A stretch of 64,000 nucleotides of DNA from Leuctra nigra. Lineage: Eukaryota; Arthropoda; Insecta; Plecoptera; Leuctridae. The stretch is taken from assembly GCA_934045905.1 (NCBI GenBank), contig OW203766.1:22810309-22874308 (forward strand). Reading direction: 5' to 3'. Below the pieces are notes generated by a model that saw only the letters and a program-made list of their open reading frames with translations, was not told the DNA's origin and made no database searches. Shown piece after piece: positions 1 to 26,610 of the stretch (its first letter is position 1; each line of letters starts with the position of its first letter). The position numbers and the translations under genes were made by a program.

Positions 1-155
1 CTTTTCTAAACTACAACAACACAAATAATATTGTCACATTATTGGAAGGGACTGAATTTTACAAATACTGTCAAGTAAACGCATATTAGTTGGACGACAA
101 TAAGGTTGGACGATTAAAGCATGAATGACTAAGACGATGTATTTCGGTTTCACTC

Positions 156-1923
156 TCATAAAGTAATCTGCACATTTTGTACTCGGTTGCTCCATTCCAC
201 TTTTGATGGCACCAAATAGAATGCAGGGGAGACCTTGGCACCACAAGGGCACTGGCAACCTGAAAAAGGTGTATTCCGATTACGCATTACGATATTTTAT
301 TGTAGAGAGTAAAAGTACATTCTAAGTCACGTATAATTGACAGATTAGGTACCTACTTACAAATACCCTTTTTCTCAAATTTAAAAAATCTCAACAAGCA
401 GCTCGATCGGAATTTCCACATTTTCATAGTAAGTGAAAAATATCTTACCCATGATCCAGCAAAATGAGCCAAGCTTGGACTTGCACTTGGGGCAATGTAT
501 CTTCCCTTGAGTCGACTGATTGATTGATGGCATCCACGCAAGAGGTTCAACAAAGAATGTCTCTGCACAGACGGTAAGATTGTCTCGTTCTTTCGTCCAC
601 TTGTTGTGCGTCCAGTTTGGCTTTTCCTTCGGTATGTGAGGCAGAAGGTTTGAAGCTGAAGCAACAATCCGTCGACATTTTCGACACCGGTAAACTAACG
701 GATCAGGTCGTACCGTTATTAATGATGGATCCGATTTGATTACATCTGTACAGTTCTGTGGCAAGATCTTGACTGAAATATCAAAAAATTATTTATTTTT
801 ATTAAATGGGTACTACTATAGGTACACAAAATGTAAAGATTGGTAGAACTATTGTGATCGACAGATACCTTTCTTAACATGATCTGCAGCAATTTGTAAC
901 CTGAACATTCGATACTGCAGATTTGTTTTATCAATTTGCCAGCCCATGGTTTCATATAATTTCAGTTGAGATTGGAATCCAGGATTTGGTCCCACGAATT
1001 TACGTTGAGCTTTAAGCCTGCAGAGAAATTCAGAAATATAGGCGGTAGTTATAAATTCATTTCGATGTAGAAGGAATGTTTTAACACCGTCCACCGGTTC
1101 CTTGTAATTAATATTACGTCGTACCGTTCATATGCATCGGTGAAGGTAAGACTTTGAGTTTTCATGAGATAAGCGATAACTATTGCGGCGCTTCGTGACA
1201 CTCCAAAATAACTGAAAATAAAATAATTATTATGAGACTAGAAATCTAAAATCAAACAGGTCATTTTTAAAGTAAACAAAAAATGTAAGTGTCTTACCAA
1301 TGAACTAAAACAACTCCGTTCTCAATGGCCAATTTAATGAACTCCGTTGCATCTTCAAAAAAGCTTAAAAGATCTTCTCGAGGTTGGTCCGTAACTGAAA
1401 TTCCATAATAATTTGTTAGAAACTGCTTATTGTCAGTTAAAAAGTTGTTTTATTGATATTTAAATTTATTTGGTGGAGGTGCCGGTTTCCTATTTAATCA
1501 TAGAACAAAGTAAAATAACCGATTTAATAATTTATTGTTAGAAATAATTTTGTCAAGATTGAATATAGCAAAAATACCTTGTATGAACTTAGTTCTCATC
1601 CCTTGAATTAATGTTATTTTCCTTGGTAAGGGACAAGAATCGATTGTTAAAATGTGGTTGATTTTGTGTGCAGCTAAAACTTCGACATTTGTAGCCGCAG
1701 TTAAATTACCTGTGGAATGGCAGAGGTATTATTAGATTAGTTTATATATATTACGTCAGCAACATGTTTATATATAATCATAATATTTATATTACTCACC
1801 CAGCCACAAGCCTGGTTCTATGCAATCTAGATTCGTTGGTCCAGCATCAAAATCATCTCTGACCAAAATGTCTGAACCCTTTTGCTTCGAAGACGATTTC
1901 TTGGACACATCTTGGTCTGTCAT
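156..1923 (-). CDS. DUSP12: Dual specificity phosphatase 12 (YVH1 family), complete, seven exons
   Basis: Exons on the minus strand, in order: 1923-1800, 1709-1578, 1394-1298, 1211-1125, 1017-869, 772-449 and 259-156. All have GT/AG boundaries and matching phases, giving 338 codons, close to the roughly 340 residues of animal DUSP12. The N-terminal half is a dual-specificity phosphatase domain. The general acid is probably Asp88 (TDQPREDLL), and the P-loop reads HCYFGVSRS with catalytic Cys118, whose codon is split between exons 3 and 4. The linker FVGPNPGFQSQLKLYETMG is typical of the family. The C-terminal half is the cysteine-rich zinc domain: C226/C229 (CRKC), H242, C265, C290/C293 (CPKC) and C308/C310 (CPCG), and it contains the conserved FVEPLAWM and KLGSF strings. 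YVH1/DUSP12 proteins act in 60S ribosome assembly (release of Mrt4) and dephosphorylate protein substrates. The start is the first ATG, in exon 1. No break is seen. No clear AATAAA lies between the stop and the window edge. Confidence 0.95.
1470..1483 (+). repeat. TTGGTGGAGGTGCC motif in DUSP12 intron 2
   Basis: Exact 14-mer, part of the set of six; preceded by an A/T-rich run like the others. Confidence 0.7.
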
Positions 1924-3026
1924 TCTATAGCTTTGAACTAACACAGCTCATCGATTAAGGAAGGTTTTGAATTCGTTGTCGTTAAGGTATATAAGTAAAT
2001 CAATAATTAATGTGCATTAGCAAATGGTTGGAACATCAGCACATAGAGCGAGAACAGTGAGGTTAAAAGTTCACACTTTAATGATTAATACTTCTTAAAC
2101 TTATATTATTTATGAAAAATGACTAGCTAAAGAATTAGAGATGCCTAGTCTACACAGATGGAGCTCCGTTAAAGCACATATTTATTAATTTTCACCTACA
2201 TTTTCGTATTGATTTCTACACATCAAAATTTGGCACAATAGATTTTGTTTAAATTCTACTTGTAAAAGTCGTCCCTCTTCCGGCGGACAAACTAGTGAGA
2301 AAAAACTGAACGTCAATATAGTACAGTTTGTACCCAATAGATGGCTCTCCGTTCCATGCATTGATGTTCTCTGGTGAAGGAAACCTGTACTAAAATTGTA
2401 CCTGTACTAAAATTTTAATTTATTTTATTGGTTGAGTATTTTTATTTATATATATTAGATAGATTGAATGAATAATTCAGTTATAATGCTCTCAAACAAG
2501 ATCGAGTACGTTACAAGATTGTAAGCACTCTCTAAGGTCAAAAAGTTAATTAATTTATTATTACTGCTAAGCTCCGGCTGACATTCAATATTAATGAATT
2601 CCCTAGCGAACGCTTAAAATTATTTTATTATTAGGTACTCTAAGGATTTATGGTAGTAACTTTGCAACAATGGGGAATAATGATAGTAGGTACAGATTGG
2701 CAACTAAATTTGACACAACATATTTTACAATACGTAGGTACATAAAAATATTTGTTTATTTAAAAAGTGGAAAAAATAAAATATCACTCTTATCTAGTAT
2801 TTACAATAAAGACTCAATATTTGCATTACGTCTCTGGAGCGAAGTGGAACACCCTACATTTAAAAAGTTAAACCATGGTTAAACAGCTGACAAAGGTTCA
2901 CTAATATTTTCGGTCAATTATTTTACAAACTATAGAACGTTTTGTTTTCAGTTTGTCCTAAAACTCATTTATTGACCATCGAATAGCTGCAACGTCAGGC
3001 ATTTCTTCTCTCCAGAGTGGTATTGT
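1924..3026. other. Intergenic spacer between DUSP12 and the homeobox gene
   Basis: About 1.1 kb of AT-rich sequence between the DUSP12 start codon and the 3' end of the next gene, which is on the same strand. It must hold the DUSP12 promoter, but I could not identify a TATA box or a clear initiator. No open frame here looks coding. Confidence 0.5.
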
Positions 3027-16995
<13,969 letters not shown>

Positions 16996-17800
16996 GTCGA
17001 CGTTCACTGAGATCGATTACTTCGTGACAGCTCCAGAAATTATTGATCCAACAGACCCCACTTATTATCAAATATCGATTCCAGAAAACAAATAATTATT
17101 GTTCGTATTTTCAAAAAAATAAAAAAATAAAAAAATACGAATTTCCAAATCAAATTAACATTTATTTAAATTTAACGTCGTTTAATAATCAAGAATTTAA
17201 CACTTCAAAAGCACACGGCTCCACTCTCTTGTAGAATTAAATTTAAATCAGTAGATAATTGAATTTCCAATTGAACATGAAACGATGTTTATTAAATTAC
17301 GAACTCACAATTCAGCAAAACGAAATCACTTATAACATAAATTAATGATAAATCTGATTCGAATTAAACTGCCGACCGTCTCGAACTAATGATATAATTC
17401 TTAATAACTCGTCAGTAAGCGAAGACGTCGCTACAGATTGAAAGAAACTAGTTGTTGGTGAATCACTTAGCTAATGATGTGATGACCTGAGACCACTGAG
17501 TGTTTAAGACAGTAGGACGATGCTAGATGAGAGGCCTAAAAGGGGCGTTAGAGGCGCCACTGCCAAGACTCCACCCCGTAACATACGTTGAAAAACCCAC
17601 CTACGATCCAAGAACTCCTCCTTTTAGAGTGAAAAAAATAAAAACACTTAGTGTATGTGAGATTTGTGGTTGTGTGCCTAATGTTAAGGAGTAGAAGAAA
17701 AGCTACCCCGTTCGTTTTTTTTACTTTGATGCTAAAGATGTGATTCAATTATTTTTTTCACTATACTTTTAATTTTATAATTTTAAAGAAATAGCATTAT
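16996..17800 (-). promoter_or_regulatory. Possible upstream leader and promoter region of the homeobox gene
   Basis: The start-codon exon is preceded by an acceptor-like CTCAG at about 17011-17007, so a leader exon is expected upstream. The segment 17495-17590 is GC-richer than its surroundings. It contains, on the minus strand, CACTCAGTGGTCTC (an arthropod TCAGT-type initiator) and GCAGTGGCGCCTCTAACGCC. No TATA box is seen. Nothing demonstrates a transcription start here; the CpG-rich patch at 26.4-26.6 kb is a competing candidate. Confidence 0.25.
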
Positions 17801-18039
17801 TTCAGAAACTACATTTTTTTTTCAAGGTTGCTATCTTCAAAATAATAATTTCGTGCAAAATACAGACCATAATAAAATATATTTTTTAAACTTCTACCGT
17901 TATTTTATGAAAATATGAAAATCTTTCAATTCGCGTTTAAAATCAAAGGAGTCGACATCTGGAGGCTGCTTCGCCAACTAACCTACCTAGGAGTAATATC
18001 TTTTGTTTTTCATTTGTTTTCATCTGTCAATTGATGTTC
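17801..18039. other. Short AT-rich spacer
   Basis: AT-rich sequence with no recognised feature, leading into the THAP relic. Confidence 0.5.
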
Positions 18040-18300
18040 AACCGGTGAATTTACCTATTAAAAGCAAACTAAAAGCAGCAAATCGATATTGTAGTGTTCC
18101 TCAATGTTCAAACAAAGAATCAACAGCTGCAGATGGACTCTGCTTTCATTTATTCCCGAAGGATACTGTGCGGGAGAAACAATCATCTGCAATCTGCTTT
18201 GAAGGTTGGCAAGAGGGTTTCCAAATGCATGTTAGCTTCATTATTCTATGATGTTAGTGTGTGGGGAACATTTCAAAGCAGAGAACTTCTTTTACTCTGG
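18040..18300 (+). pseudogene. THAP-domain relic, frameshifted
   Basis: A THAP-type C2CH DNA-binding module is visible but broken over three frames. One frame gives RYCSVPQCSNKES then LCFHLFPKD, the first two cysteines and the FPKD motif. A second gives ALKVGKRVSK. A third (from 18257) gives VCGEHFKAENFFYS, the closing C-x2-H. The last piece ends at a GT donor (TCTG|GTAAG at 18299-18300). THAP modules occur in P-element-like transposases and in host genes. I see no transposase body downstream. Most likely it is the decayed first exon of a THAP gene or transposon; sequencing error could also explain the breaks. Confidence 0.6.
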
Positions 18301-21300
18301 TAAGACTTGTATTATATTGTTTTGATATATCTGAAATAAGTTCATAAATCGTCAATGAAGGCTGCTCTACCCCGAAAACACTACACATTACTTCTATACA
18401 CCTTGTCTATCCTACACAGGACAAGTGCTGCTACCTAACCAGGTTTTAAACGCCAATATAAAACTACTGAATAATTTTTGTGACAAAAAATATAATCTTG
18501 ATTTGGGGTATGTTGTTTGAAACGAAATACCAAAGTATTGAGAAATCATTCTTTTTCTGCCTGTATAATTTTCTTCATGCGTATCACTGTGATATTTTCC
18601 TCGAAATAGTGTAATTGACTTAATTTAAAGTCATCAATCAGTCTAATTGTGAAAATTTCCAGTAATTTTCCAGTCATTAACCACAAGTAAGGTGATTACG
18701 ATGCGTGTGTTCAATGCAAACAAGATGGTGCACAATGAGCCACTGTCTCATGGATCCACTCGGTTGAGAGACGTCTGTGAAACTCTAGAAGGCCGTGGAA
18801 AGCGCCGACAAACGTGGCGGTGGCGTCTTCTAAAGACTCTGGGTACTTGACCACTTACAAGACATCTCACTGTGCGGGATCCAGGCGGAAGTGGTCCACG
18901 CCTTCATTGGCCTTCGGAAGCTGGAACTCTCCAGGCATTACAGGTCAATGATGTACGCGAACGCAGTTACACAAGATTTTGGTTTGATAAGGTATTTCGC
19001 AATCTGATTCGGAAGTAGGGTTAAATAATAATTTGAAGAAAAAAATCACTAATGATTTTTTTTAAATTTTAAATTTATGTTCTTTGCTTTCAATGTTCCA
19101 AATCTACTTATTGACTTATATAGATTTTAAGTTATGATGGTATAAATTTGAAGTGGGGCAAGGAAGTGCTCTTCCAGAAGTTCATTCTACCCAAGAATTA
19201 AATTTTAATGCTCATTATGAGTGCTGTCTTTTGTCTGAATAACTTGCCACTAGGTAAGTTTATGTAATATATTTCCATATTTTCAAGTAATAAATCAGCC
19301 TAAAAGAAAATAAATATCATTTGTACAAATATTTTTTATATTGGTAAAACAGATTCTCATATAAATGCCATCTACAACTAATTTTATTTTCGAATAACTA
19401 ACAGAAAACTTTATTTTCATAGAGCTTCTTCCAAAAAATTGAAACCCCTCACGAATAGAATTAGAAATTCGATAAACAACTCCCGGATTTTAACGCCATA
19501 AAGTTATTTCAAACCCCATTTTACAGGTTCATATTCAAGATATTTATACGATAAATAAATTTCTAATGTCATTTGCAATTAACACAATTGACATTTATGA
19601 GTCTAGTCTCAAGTCGTAAAGGCGACGAAATCAAAGGGTTTTATGAGTCGAAGTAGCTAGTTAGGACACTCTGGATTGAGAAGGGGAAGCCTCAATATTC
19701 ACATCGCATTAACTTGCACACACCGGCAGTTTGTCACCAAGAGAAGACTGTTTTTTACTGGAGATATCCAACAGTGACATCTTTCTGTAAACATCGTTTA
19801 CTTACTAAGTTCTTTTCGGCTATTAAAAAGTGGCGTAGATTTCTGTTTATTGGATGCAAGATCTTTGAAACAGAAGGCGATGGTTAGGTTTATATTGACT
19901 AATTGCAAGCCGTTAATGCGAATTACAGTTTTAAACTAATTACTATAAAGTAATTAGTAATTACTGACTAATCAGTAATCAAGTTTGAAAGCGAACTAGT
20001 GTAAGTGAGTCAGTAATTTCTGATTCTACTTTTATGAACTTATTCATCGAATAAGATTAATCCAGCCAATGAGCGGTATTATGCGGATAATATTTATTCT
20101 TTAAGATTTCCGTAGGTAACTAAAAGTTTACAGTTTTCGTTTTAGTTATGCTATATTACCCGCTATTGATCTCTACTTTTCATTTTCAAAATCAATCCTA
20201 TATAAAAAAAGTTAGAAAATGTAAAACTAGCATGTATTTTCATTGTATTGCAAATACATTTCACGAATTAACGTTTTTCACCTAGGTGAAAACTGTAAAG
20301 TAATTGTGCAACTACTCGTACTTTTCAAAACAAGAGGTGATTCCGTGTTATCTGTGAAAAATTCACCAAATTAAAAAGCGGTTTGTCTCATCATAATTGT
20401 GAAATAAAGACACATCTCGCAGCACATTTAATTAGAAATCAATCAAATTTCATATTGACATTTTCATTTAAATCATATTGGTCTGATTCCTTTTCTCTCC
20501 TCCGGCAATGAAGTTCTCGAATATAAGACCCTTGGTATCAGCTGTCCACAATAACGTGTCGGAGCTTCGTTTCTTCTTTTATTCGAATTCTGTTTCCAAT
20601 TTCAAAACATAACCGGAACTCATAAACATTTTGAAAAATCTAATGAAGACATTTAATTATTATCACTGAAACACTTAGATGCAGAAGGCTAACACACTTC
20701 AACACACATTTTTAAATTAGTTACGTTCTTTTTGAGCGCCCCACATTTTTCCACTTGTTTTCTAACCGGAAGAGGAACTCATCAAGAAGTTTGTCGAATG
20801 ATGAAGTCATTGCACAAGATTGTTGACAGGTGTTAATAGACTTGCGGTTCTAATGAGCACATCTTCGTTGATTTATATCTGAACGACGTTACGTCTAGGT
20901 TGGCGCTCATGGGGGGTGCAAGGGCGCCTCTAGTGGCGCCCTACCGCATGGGCTAATCAGTAGTCCATGCAACAGGATGCTGGATGGGTGGTATAAGTTA
21001 CGTGGACATTTGGGGGGGATGCCACCCAAAATTAAGCGATGTATTGCGGATTTTTTTTGGCGTGTGTTTAGTGCGAATGTTTCCTGTGAGGGTTTTATGT
21101 TTTTATTACGTAGGTTGATTAATAAGAGTGGAGACCACATGATGGAAGAGATTAATTTTATAGGCGATGACACAGGAAGATAAATAGTTTGCTGAACGTA
21201 ATTGTCAAGTATTTTCGTTACAATCTTTATGGGGTTTTGGTATGGAATTACTGAAGAAAGGTAATTTTTCACTAACGGAATAAACGAAAAGATAATGTAT

Positions 21301-23149
21301 CATGCAAATAAAATTTATTACAAAAATATGTAGAGGCATAAATATCGAATCTCGTCGAATTATTCTCCTTTTAAGAGGCCCACATAGGAGTGGAGAAAAT
21401 ATTGAGATTTAATAAGCATGTAAGATTTGTGAATCGACCTCACAAAATAACTTTATTTTTTAAAACAATTTATACGATTTATATTTTTTGTAATTCATCT
21501 AAATTCTAAAATAATGTGTAGGTAATGTAACAGAGAAGCACATTTTTTGAACGTCTTTAAAAAAATGCTGAAGCACATAAACATGAATGCAACATCCTTT
21601 ACGTACGTTATTACGTTCATTCTTTTCATAAAAGCAAATAAAAGAATGAAAACAATCCAATTATATTTCGCTCTGCAGATTCTCGTCTCCGCCTACAATC
21701 TTGCAGAACACCACGCATCTTGCAAGATGCAAATAGCAAGCAGCATTGCAGTTGAGGGCGGCTTCATCCCTGCATTGCGTCATTCATAACTTACCGGAAG
21801 TGTCCAGCTCCATTTGAATAGAAGTTCATGTAAACAGTTGACAACAGTTTGAATTACATCGGATTCTATAGATTAAACGACATCTAATTTTTAACTGACA
21901 TTTCCCAATTGCTTTTCATGTGACACAATATGGGAAGCATATGATTATCAGAATTGTTTGACCGAGACGTATTAGTTTGGATAATATTTGGACGAAAGAT
22001 TGGATTCGTTATGGCTGTGTGGTTTGAACAATCTGTGGTGCCGCTTGACTTCCAACCCCTGAAAGTTGATTTACTGGTCATTTATTTATTTGTTCGTCAA
22101 TTGTTTCATCTTGTTTTTTAGGGGAAGGTAATAAAAGGGCAATAATAATGATAGTTGTCGTTTTGTGAGTATAATTGCATGTTTAAATGTATGACATGAG
22201 TTCACAACAAAATAACGATGTCAGGGGGTCGACGAAAACGTTCCGATAGTTTTATAACAGAAATGCAATGTTCGATTCCAATAATTTTATGGACATCATA
22301 ATTACACAATCTCTGTTATGATTACATTACCTACTACTGAGTTCCTAAACTTAGATTTTCGTTCTATCGAAACGTTTTCGTAAAGCAGTAGGTTCTAAAC
22401 TGCAGATAGTAGTAAGATAGTAGGTTCTATCTCAGCATTTATTTCTTAAAGAATTCTGACAACTTCCATGAAGAAATGGACAAAGAGATGAGCATAAAAA
22501 TGGAATTTTCAATTGAATCTCCCGCTTCGCTCTGTCATCTCTCTGACGATTACAAACAACTGTGTCTATATTTCAATAAGTAATACACCTATAATTATTT
22601 CGCAATTAAACATCTGATACTGCAATAACGTCAGATCTTCAACAGATGTCCATGTAAAGGTTAAAAGGCGCCTGGATCTGCTTCCAAATTGGGGTAGAAT
22701 TTAGTGTAGGACTTCCGCGTCCCTAATTTCCTATATTCCACGGTCTGCTGAGTCCTGGGGGGCGGTGTGGGGGGGGGGAGGGTTGTCAAGTCACCCGTCA
22801 ATAAATACAGCTATCATGTGTTGACATATGTCTGCAGAGACACACACATGGAAATGTTTAATATTTGACATTTGTGGTTTCCAGGGGGTCTGGCTAATTT
22901 AGGCAACTCGATACAAGTTATTTTCGTAATCGACTCGATGACTGAAAAGTTAGCTGAACATATATACAATTTTTTATCTTAACATGAAAAATTATTGAGA
23001 AGTAGTATCTAATGTATTTACTATTTTTGACTTTATATTAGGTCAGAGCAGATGAGAGCCACGACGTCTTAGATTCCCTCTTTTCAATCGATCTAATAGC
23101 TCAAAATATATGATTTTGGCGACAATAATTAAGAATAGAAGTACGAATG
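18301..23149. other. Intergenic region without recognised genes
   Basis: Mostly AT-rich. The stretch 18700-19010 is markedly more GC-rich (for example GGTGGTGGCGT-like segments near 18815 and GGATCCAGGCGGAAG near 18880), with no open frame longer than about 50 codons. A second GC-richer patch at about 20905-21030 contains the near-palindrome GGCGCCTCTAGTGGCGCC. At 22740-22790 there is a G-run (GGGGGGGGGAGGG). I cannot assign functions to any of these. Confidence 0.5.
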
Positions 23150-23275
23150 CTGGGAAGGAGGCGGTCGTAGCGTATTCGTATTGAACCTTTCCAGCAAATC
23201 CATGCCAAAGTCATTAGTCGGAAGGTCGGCCAAAAGAATCGAACCCAAGCCTGCGAAGTGCAAATAATTTAAACA
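23150..23275 (-). mobile_element. Degenerate copy of the tRNA-derived SINE
   Basis: Aligns by eye with 7250-7395: GGGAAGGAGGCGGTCGTAGC, then CCTTTCCAGCA, GGAAGGTCGGCC and the B-box remnant AATCGAACCCAAGCCTGCG. It is strongly diverged and its tRNA head is incomplete. Confidence 0.65.
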
Positions 23276-24289
23276 TTATCATTAAATGTGTATTTATATG
23301 TCAATATGCCACAATCAAATGAAAAGCTTCTACAATAAGATGGAAGTTGAAGTGGCTGATCAAAACTGTCACCGTTACGTCAGAACATACAGAAACGTTC
23401 ATTCCATACTGTCACAGTGGACGGGAGCAATATACAATATATTCTAAACTCTTTGTGATGTTCTGTGACATTTAGATCTGTGCGATTTTAATAAAAAATA
23501 CAGACTTATTGACGCGCTACTGGATGACTTGAGCGAGACACAAAAATAAGACGAAGACAACTTTCAAGCTATTCACTTCATTGCTATAGAAATGATGCTT
23601 TTGCTCCCGTACAAATGCGGAAGTACCAGTCAGACCTTCCATTGCCCCATGGGACACTGTTAGCAACCCTGGGACGAGTTCAGGAAGCTGTAACTTAGAC
23701 AAAATAAGTAACTCCAAGCATGCCAATTAGTTCTCAACAAAATTAATTATCATTCAAAGTTAATACATTGTTATTTCTTGTAATAAAATTCAGCCCACCG
23801 GTAATTCAATTATAGATGATATTATTTCTCATCAATTCCAATAAAGAATACTATTTAAATTCTAAATATTAATTTGTTTACTCTCAATTTAGTCAGTTCT
23901 ATTAATTCAAACTGGTTTAGAGGTGTAGGAAATATTTGCATGTCAAATAAAAATACTAACTTATTTCATCTTCCGATGTGTTTTTTTTTGTCGGAGATTT
24001 TTTTTTCGTTCGTCTATGTTCACAAAGCTTGTAAGACGTTCGAAGCCGCTTATTGGTTGTGACAGTTTGTACGACTATTAGACACTTTCCAAAGCGAATT
24101 CAAGCGCTGCGAGAAAAGAAGAAATCTAAAAATAAGCGGCCAGCTTTTGGAAGCTTCTTGTCGTATGTTTTGTCAGTTTGTTGGAGTCACGTAATTAATT
24201 CTGAGGATGCATGCAAATAGATTATATTATAGTTACTGCAAAAATAAAATAGAAATACAAACCTCGTTCAATGTTTCTGTTGCTATACG

Positions 24290-25640
24290 TGTGTTTGGAC
24301 AGTGAATGAAAGGAATCGAAGAATTTTGTGGAGTGCCACCAAAGTAGGTAGTTGGTGCCAACATTTTTTGAGCGAGCGTAGCGAGCGTCACCACGGTACT
24401 CTTATGGCACTTTCTCTGTGTGTTTTTTGTTTTTTTTTGCCTGCACTGCCCAGGTCAAACCGCACAACCAATCGATCTGAAATTTTGTACACATACTAAC
24501 GTATTCTATGCGATCCCTGGGATCTTTTCTGAACGATATCCTGTGATTGGTTCAAATTTTATAAAAATTATCTTTCGATTGGTTGGTTCGATCAATTTGA
24601 AATTTAGCAAAGTCATTGCAACCAACATTGTACCCAATCAAAAAAAATTTCAGCCAAATCCTCCAATTGGTTCAAATTTGAAACCATTTTTCCTGTGATT
24701 TTTGAAATTTAAACTGGAACCGATTGACCGACTAACTAAAAACTTCGCATGGTCATTGGTACCAACATTTAAGGTATTTTTGCCAATTTTCACTCTAATC
24801 TGTCGTTATTTTCAAAAGTTTTTGTCATTTTAGGGACTTTTTGCGTGTTGGCTGTCAAATTCACGGCGACTTCGAATCTACAAGGCAAGGTAGTTAGAGC
24901 AGAAAGTTTTAAACGATATGAAACTAATAATGACCGTTCAACAGATTGATCTGATATTGTGTACACACACTACATGTCATATCATATGGGTGGTCCCAGA
25001 TATATTTTTTGAACGAGATCCTGTGATTTTTGAAAATTAACAAGGAACCGTTCAATCATAAAGGTTTAATCGATCAACTTAAAACTTAGCAAGGATTGGC
25101 AACTTAAAACTTAGCAAGGATTGGCACCAATATTTTTCATTTGTATACTTAATTTAAAACGGCCTATAGCCACACCACCATTTGACCTATCAAATGGTCT
25201 TCGATTAATCTGATCAATCAAACTCATATTTTGCATGGTCGTTCAGACCAACATTGTCTCTTATTTTACAAATTTTCAGCCCTACCAGTCAAGAACATAG
25301 ATGCACTTATTGACAGTTTTAATAACTGTCAGAAATGACATTTCAAAACAGAAATTCCACTGCATTCTGGGTTGCTCTATGTAGCAAAGCAAAGTTTATA
25401 GATGGCTATTCTCAATATCAAGTAAGACAGATTCTTTTCTTAGTTGATCATATTGCAATACATAATGTAGTCAAAAATCAAAATGTACTGTATGTATTTC
25501 ATATACATAGGTATAGGTATACCTTATCTAAAATAATTTATTTTACGATATGGATTGTGTTTCACAGTTATGAAAACGACGTTTTGACTAGATAACATCA
25601 TATTTTACACATTTCCAGCCCAATCGGTCAAGAATTTACA
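24290..25640. repeat. Degenerate higher-order repeat field
   Basis: A recurring pattern runs in the same orientation: GATCAA-like, then AAA(C/T)TTAGCA, GG or GTCATTGG and ACCAACATT. It is seen near 24345, 24600, 24740, 25075, 25110 and 25230, with partner strings such as GATCTGAAATTTTGTACACA (24475) and GATCTGATATTGTGTACACA (24949). Spacing is irregular, about 110-200 bp. A GAGCGAGCGTAGCGAGCG string sits near the start. It looks like an old tandem array or an internally repetitive transposable element. No protein is recognised. Confidence 0.55.
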
Positions 25641-25822
25641 GACTTATTGCTGTTTTAAGTGTTTGAATATCTGTCCAAAGAGATTAATGGAAAAATATCA
25701 GTACAATAATATGTTATTTAATTGATCCAGAGTGTTTATGAAAAGTTGCAAGGAAAATTGGTAATAAATAATGTATAGTTAGTTATCTTTGATTGAATGG
25801 ATCGTGCTATGATTGGCGATGT

Positions 25823-25870
25823 CGTGCGTGTCGGTGCTCGCTCATCAACGCGTTACACCGAGCGTTTTCC
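25823..25870. repeat. Second copy of the CTCATCAACGCGTTACAC repeat
   Basis: Matches 5201-5248 over about 48 bp with a few changes; the same CTCATCAACGCGTTACAC core and GAGCGTTTTCC flank. Confidence 0.6.
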
Positions 25871-26369
25871 TAGTTACTGTACTAGTGCTTTTAAATATAT
25901 GTTTTTTGCCAAATTCTAATAGTCTCATATTCATTTCGTATATCATTTAGACAATTCTGTAAAATATTTTCCTCAATTGATAGAAGCAAAAACTGTACTT
26001 ATTGGACTATTAATTGTAGATGTTTAAAAATACCTTATAATTTTACAGCGACTGACTAGATATACGTATACAAGGAATAGTGGCAGCGAGTAGCAATATA
26101 ATTAAGTATGAATCAACAAGAAATCTAGATTTGGTATCAGTGATTTAGTATCAATAATCAATCTAAATAAAAATATTATAGGATTTTTTTTTAAATGAAG
26201 TCTTCGATTTTATTCCAGAATAAAACCTAGAAAGTCAAATTTGCTTAGTCAATTTTTTTTCTTTTAGTGAAAACGGGCGAACGGACAAGATAAAAAAATC
26301 TATTTTACAAAATTTCAATGAAAGTAAATCGAAAAGGAGACAAAAATCAATAAACAATCTCCTCTCCTC

Positions 26370-26610
26370 CACAGCCCAGAACCACCACCACCATCCTCTC
26401 ACCACCAGAAGGCCTTGTTTTTATCACCGACGTCTCTGGGGTAATCACGAGTCGAATGTTCACATATGACAAGACAGATCTCCATGCCGACATTCTCCAA
26501 CACTTGGCGGCGTGCATGTGGCAGACTCAATCCAAACATGTCGTTAGTTCACGCCGTCGCCGCAGAGAGAGCGTTCGCGCGCGAGGCGGCGGCTTTAAGA
26601 GCAAGGCATA
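26370..26610. promoter_or_regulatory. CpG-rich patch, possible promoter or leader exon
   Basis: The segment contains CACGCCGTCGCCGCAGAGAG and GCGTTCGCGCGCGAGGCGGC inside otherwise AT-rich DNA. On the minus strand it is followed by a possible donor (TTCTGGTG|GTGAGAG at about 26400), which would suit a leader exon of the homeobox gene 9.4 kb downstream. This is inference; no initiator or TATA box is clear. Confidence 0.25.

Noticed and set aside
20907..21272. 121-codon minus-strand frame and a plus-strand counterpart
   Set aside because: No recognisable motif, no splice or start context, and such lengths occur by chance here. The GC-rich GGCGCCTCTAGTGGCGCC end is noted but not assignable.
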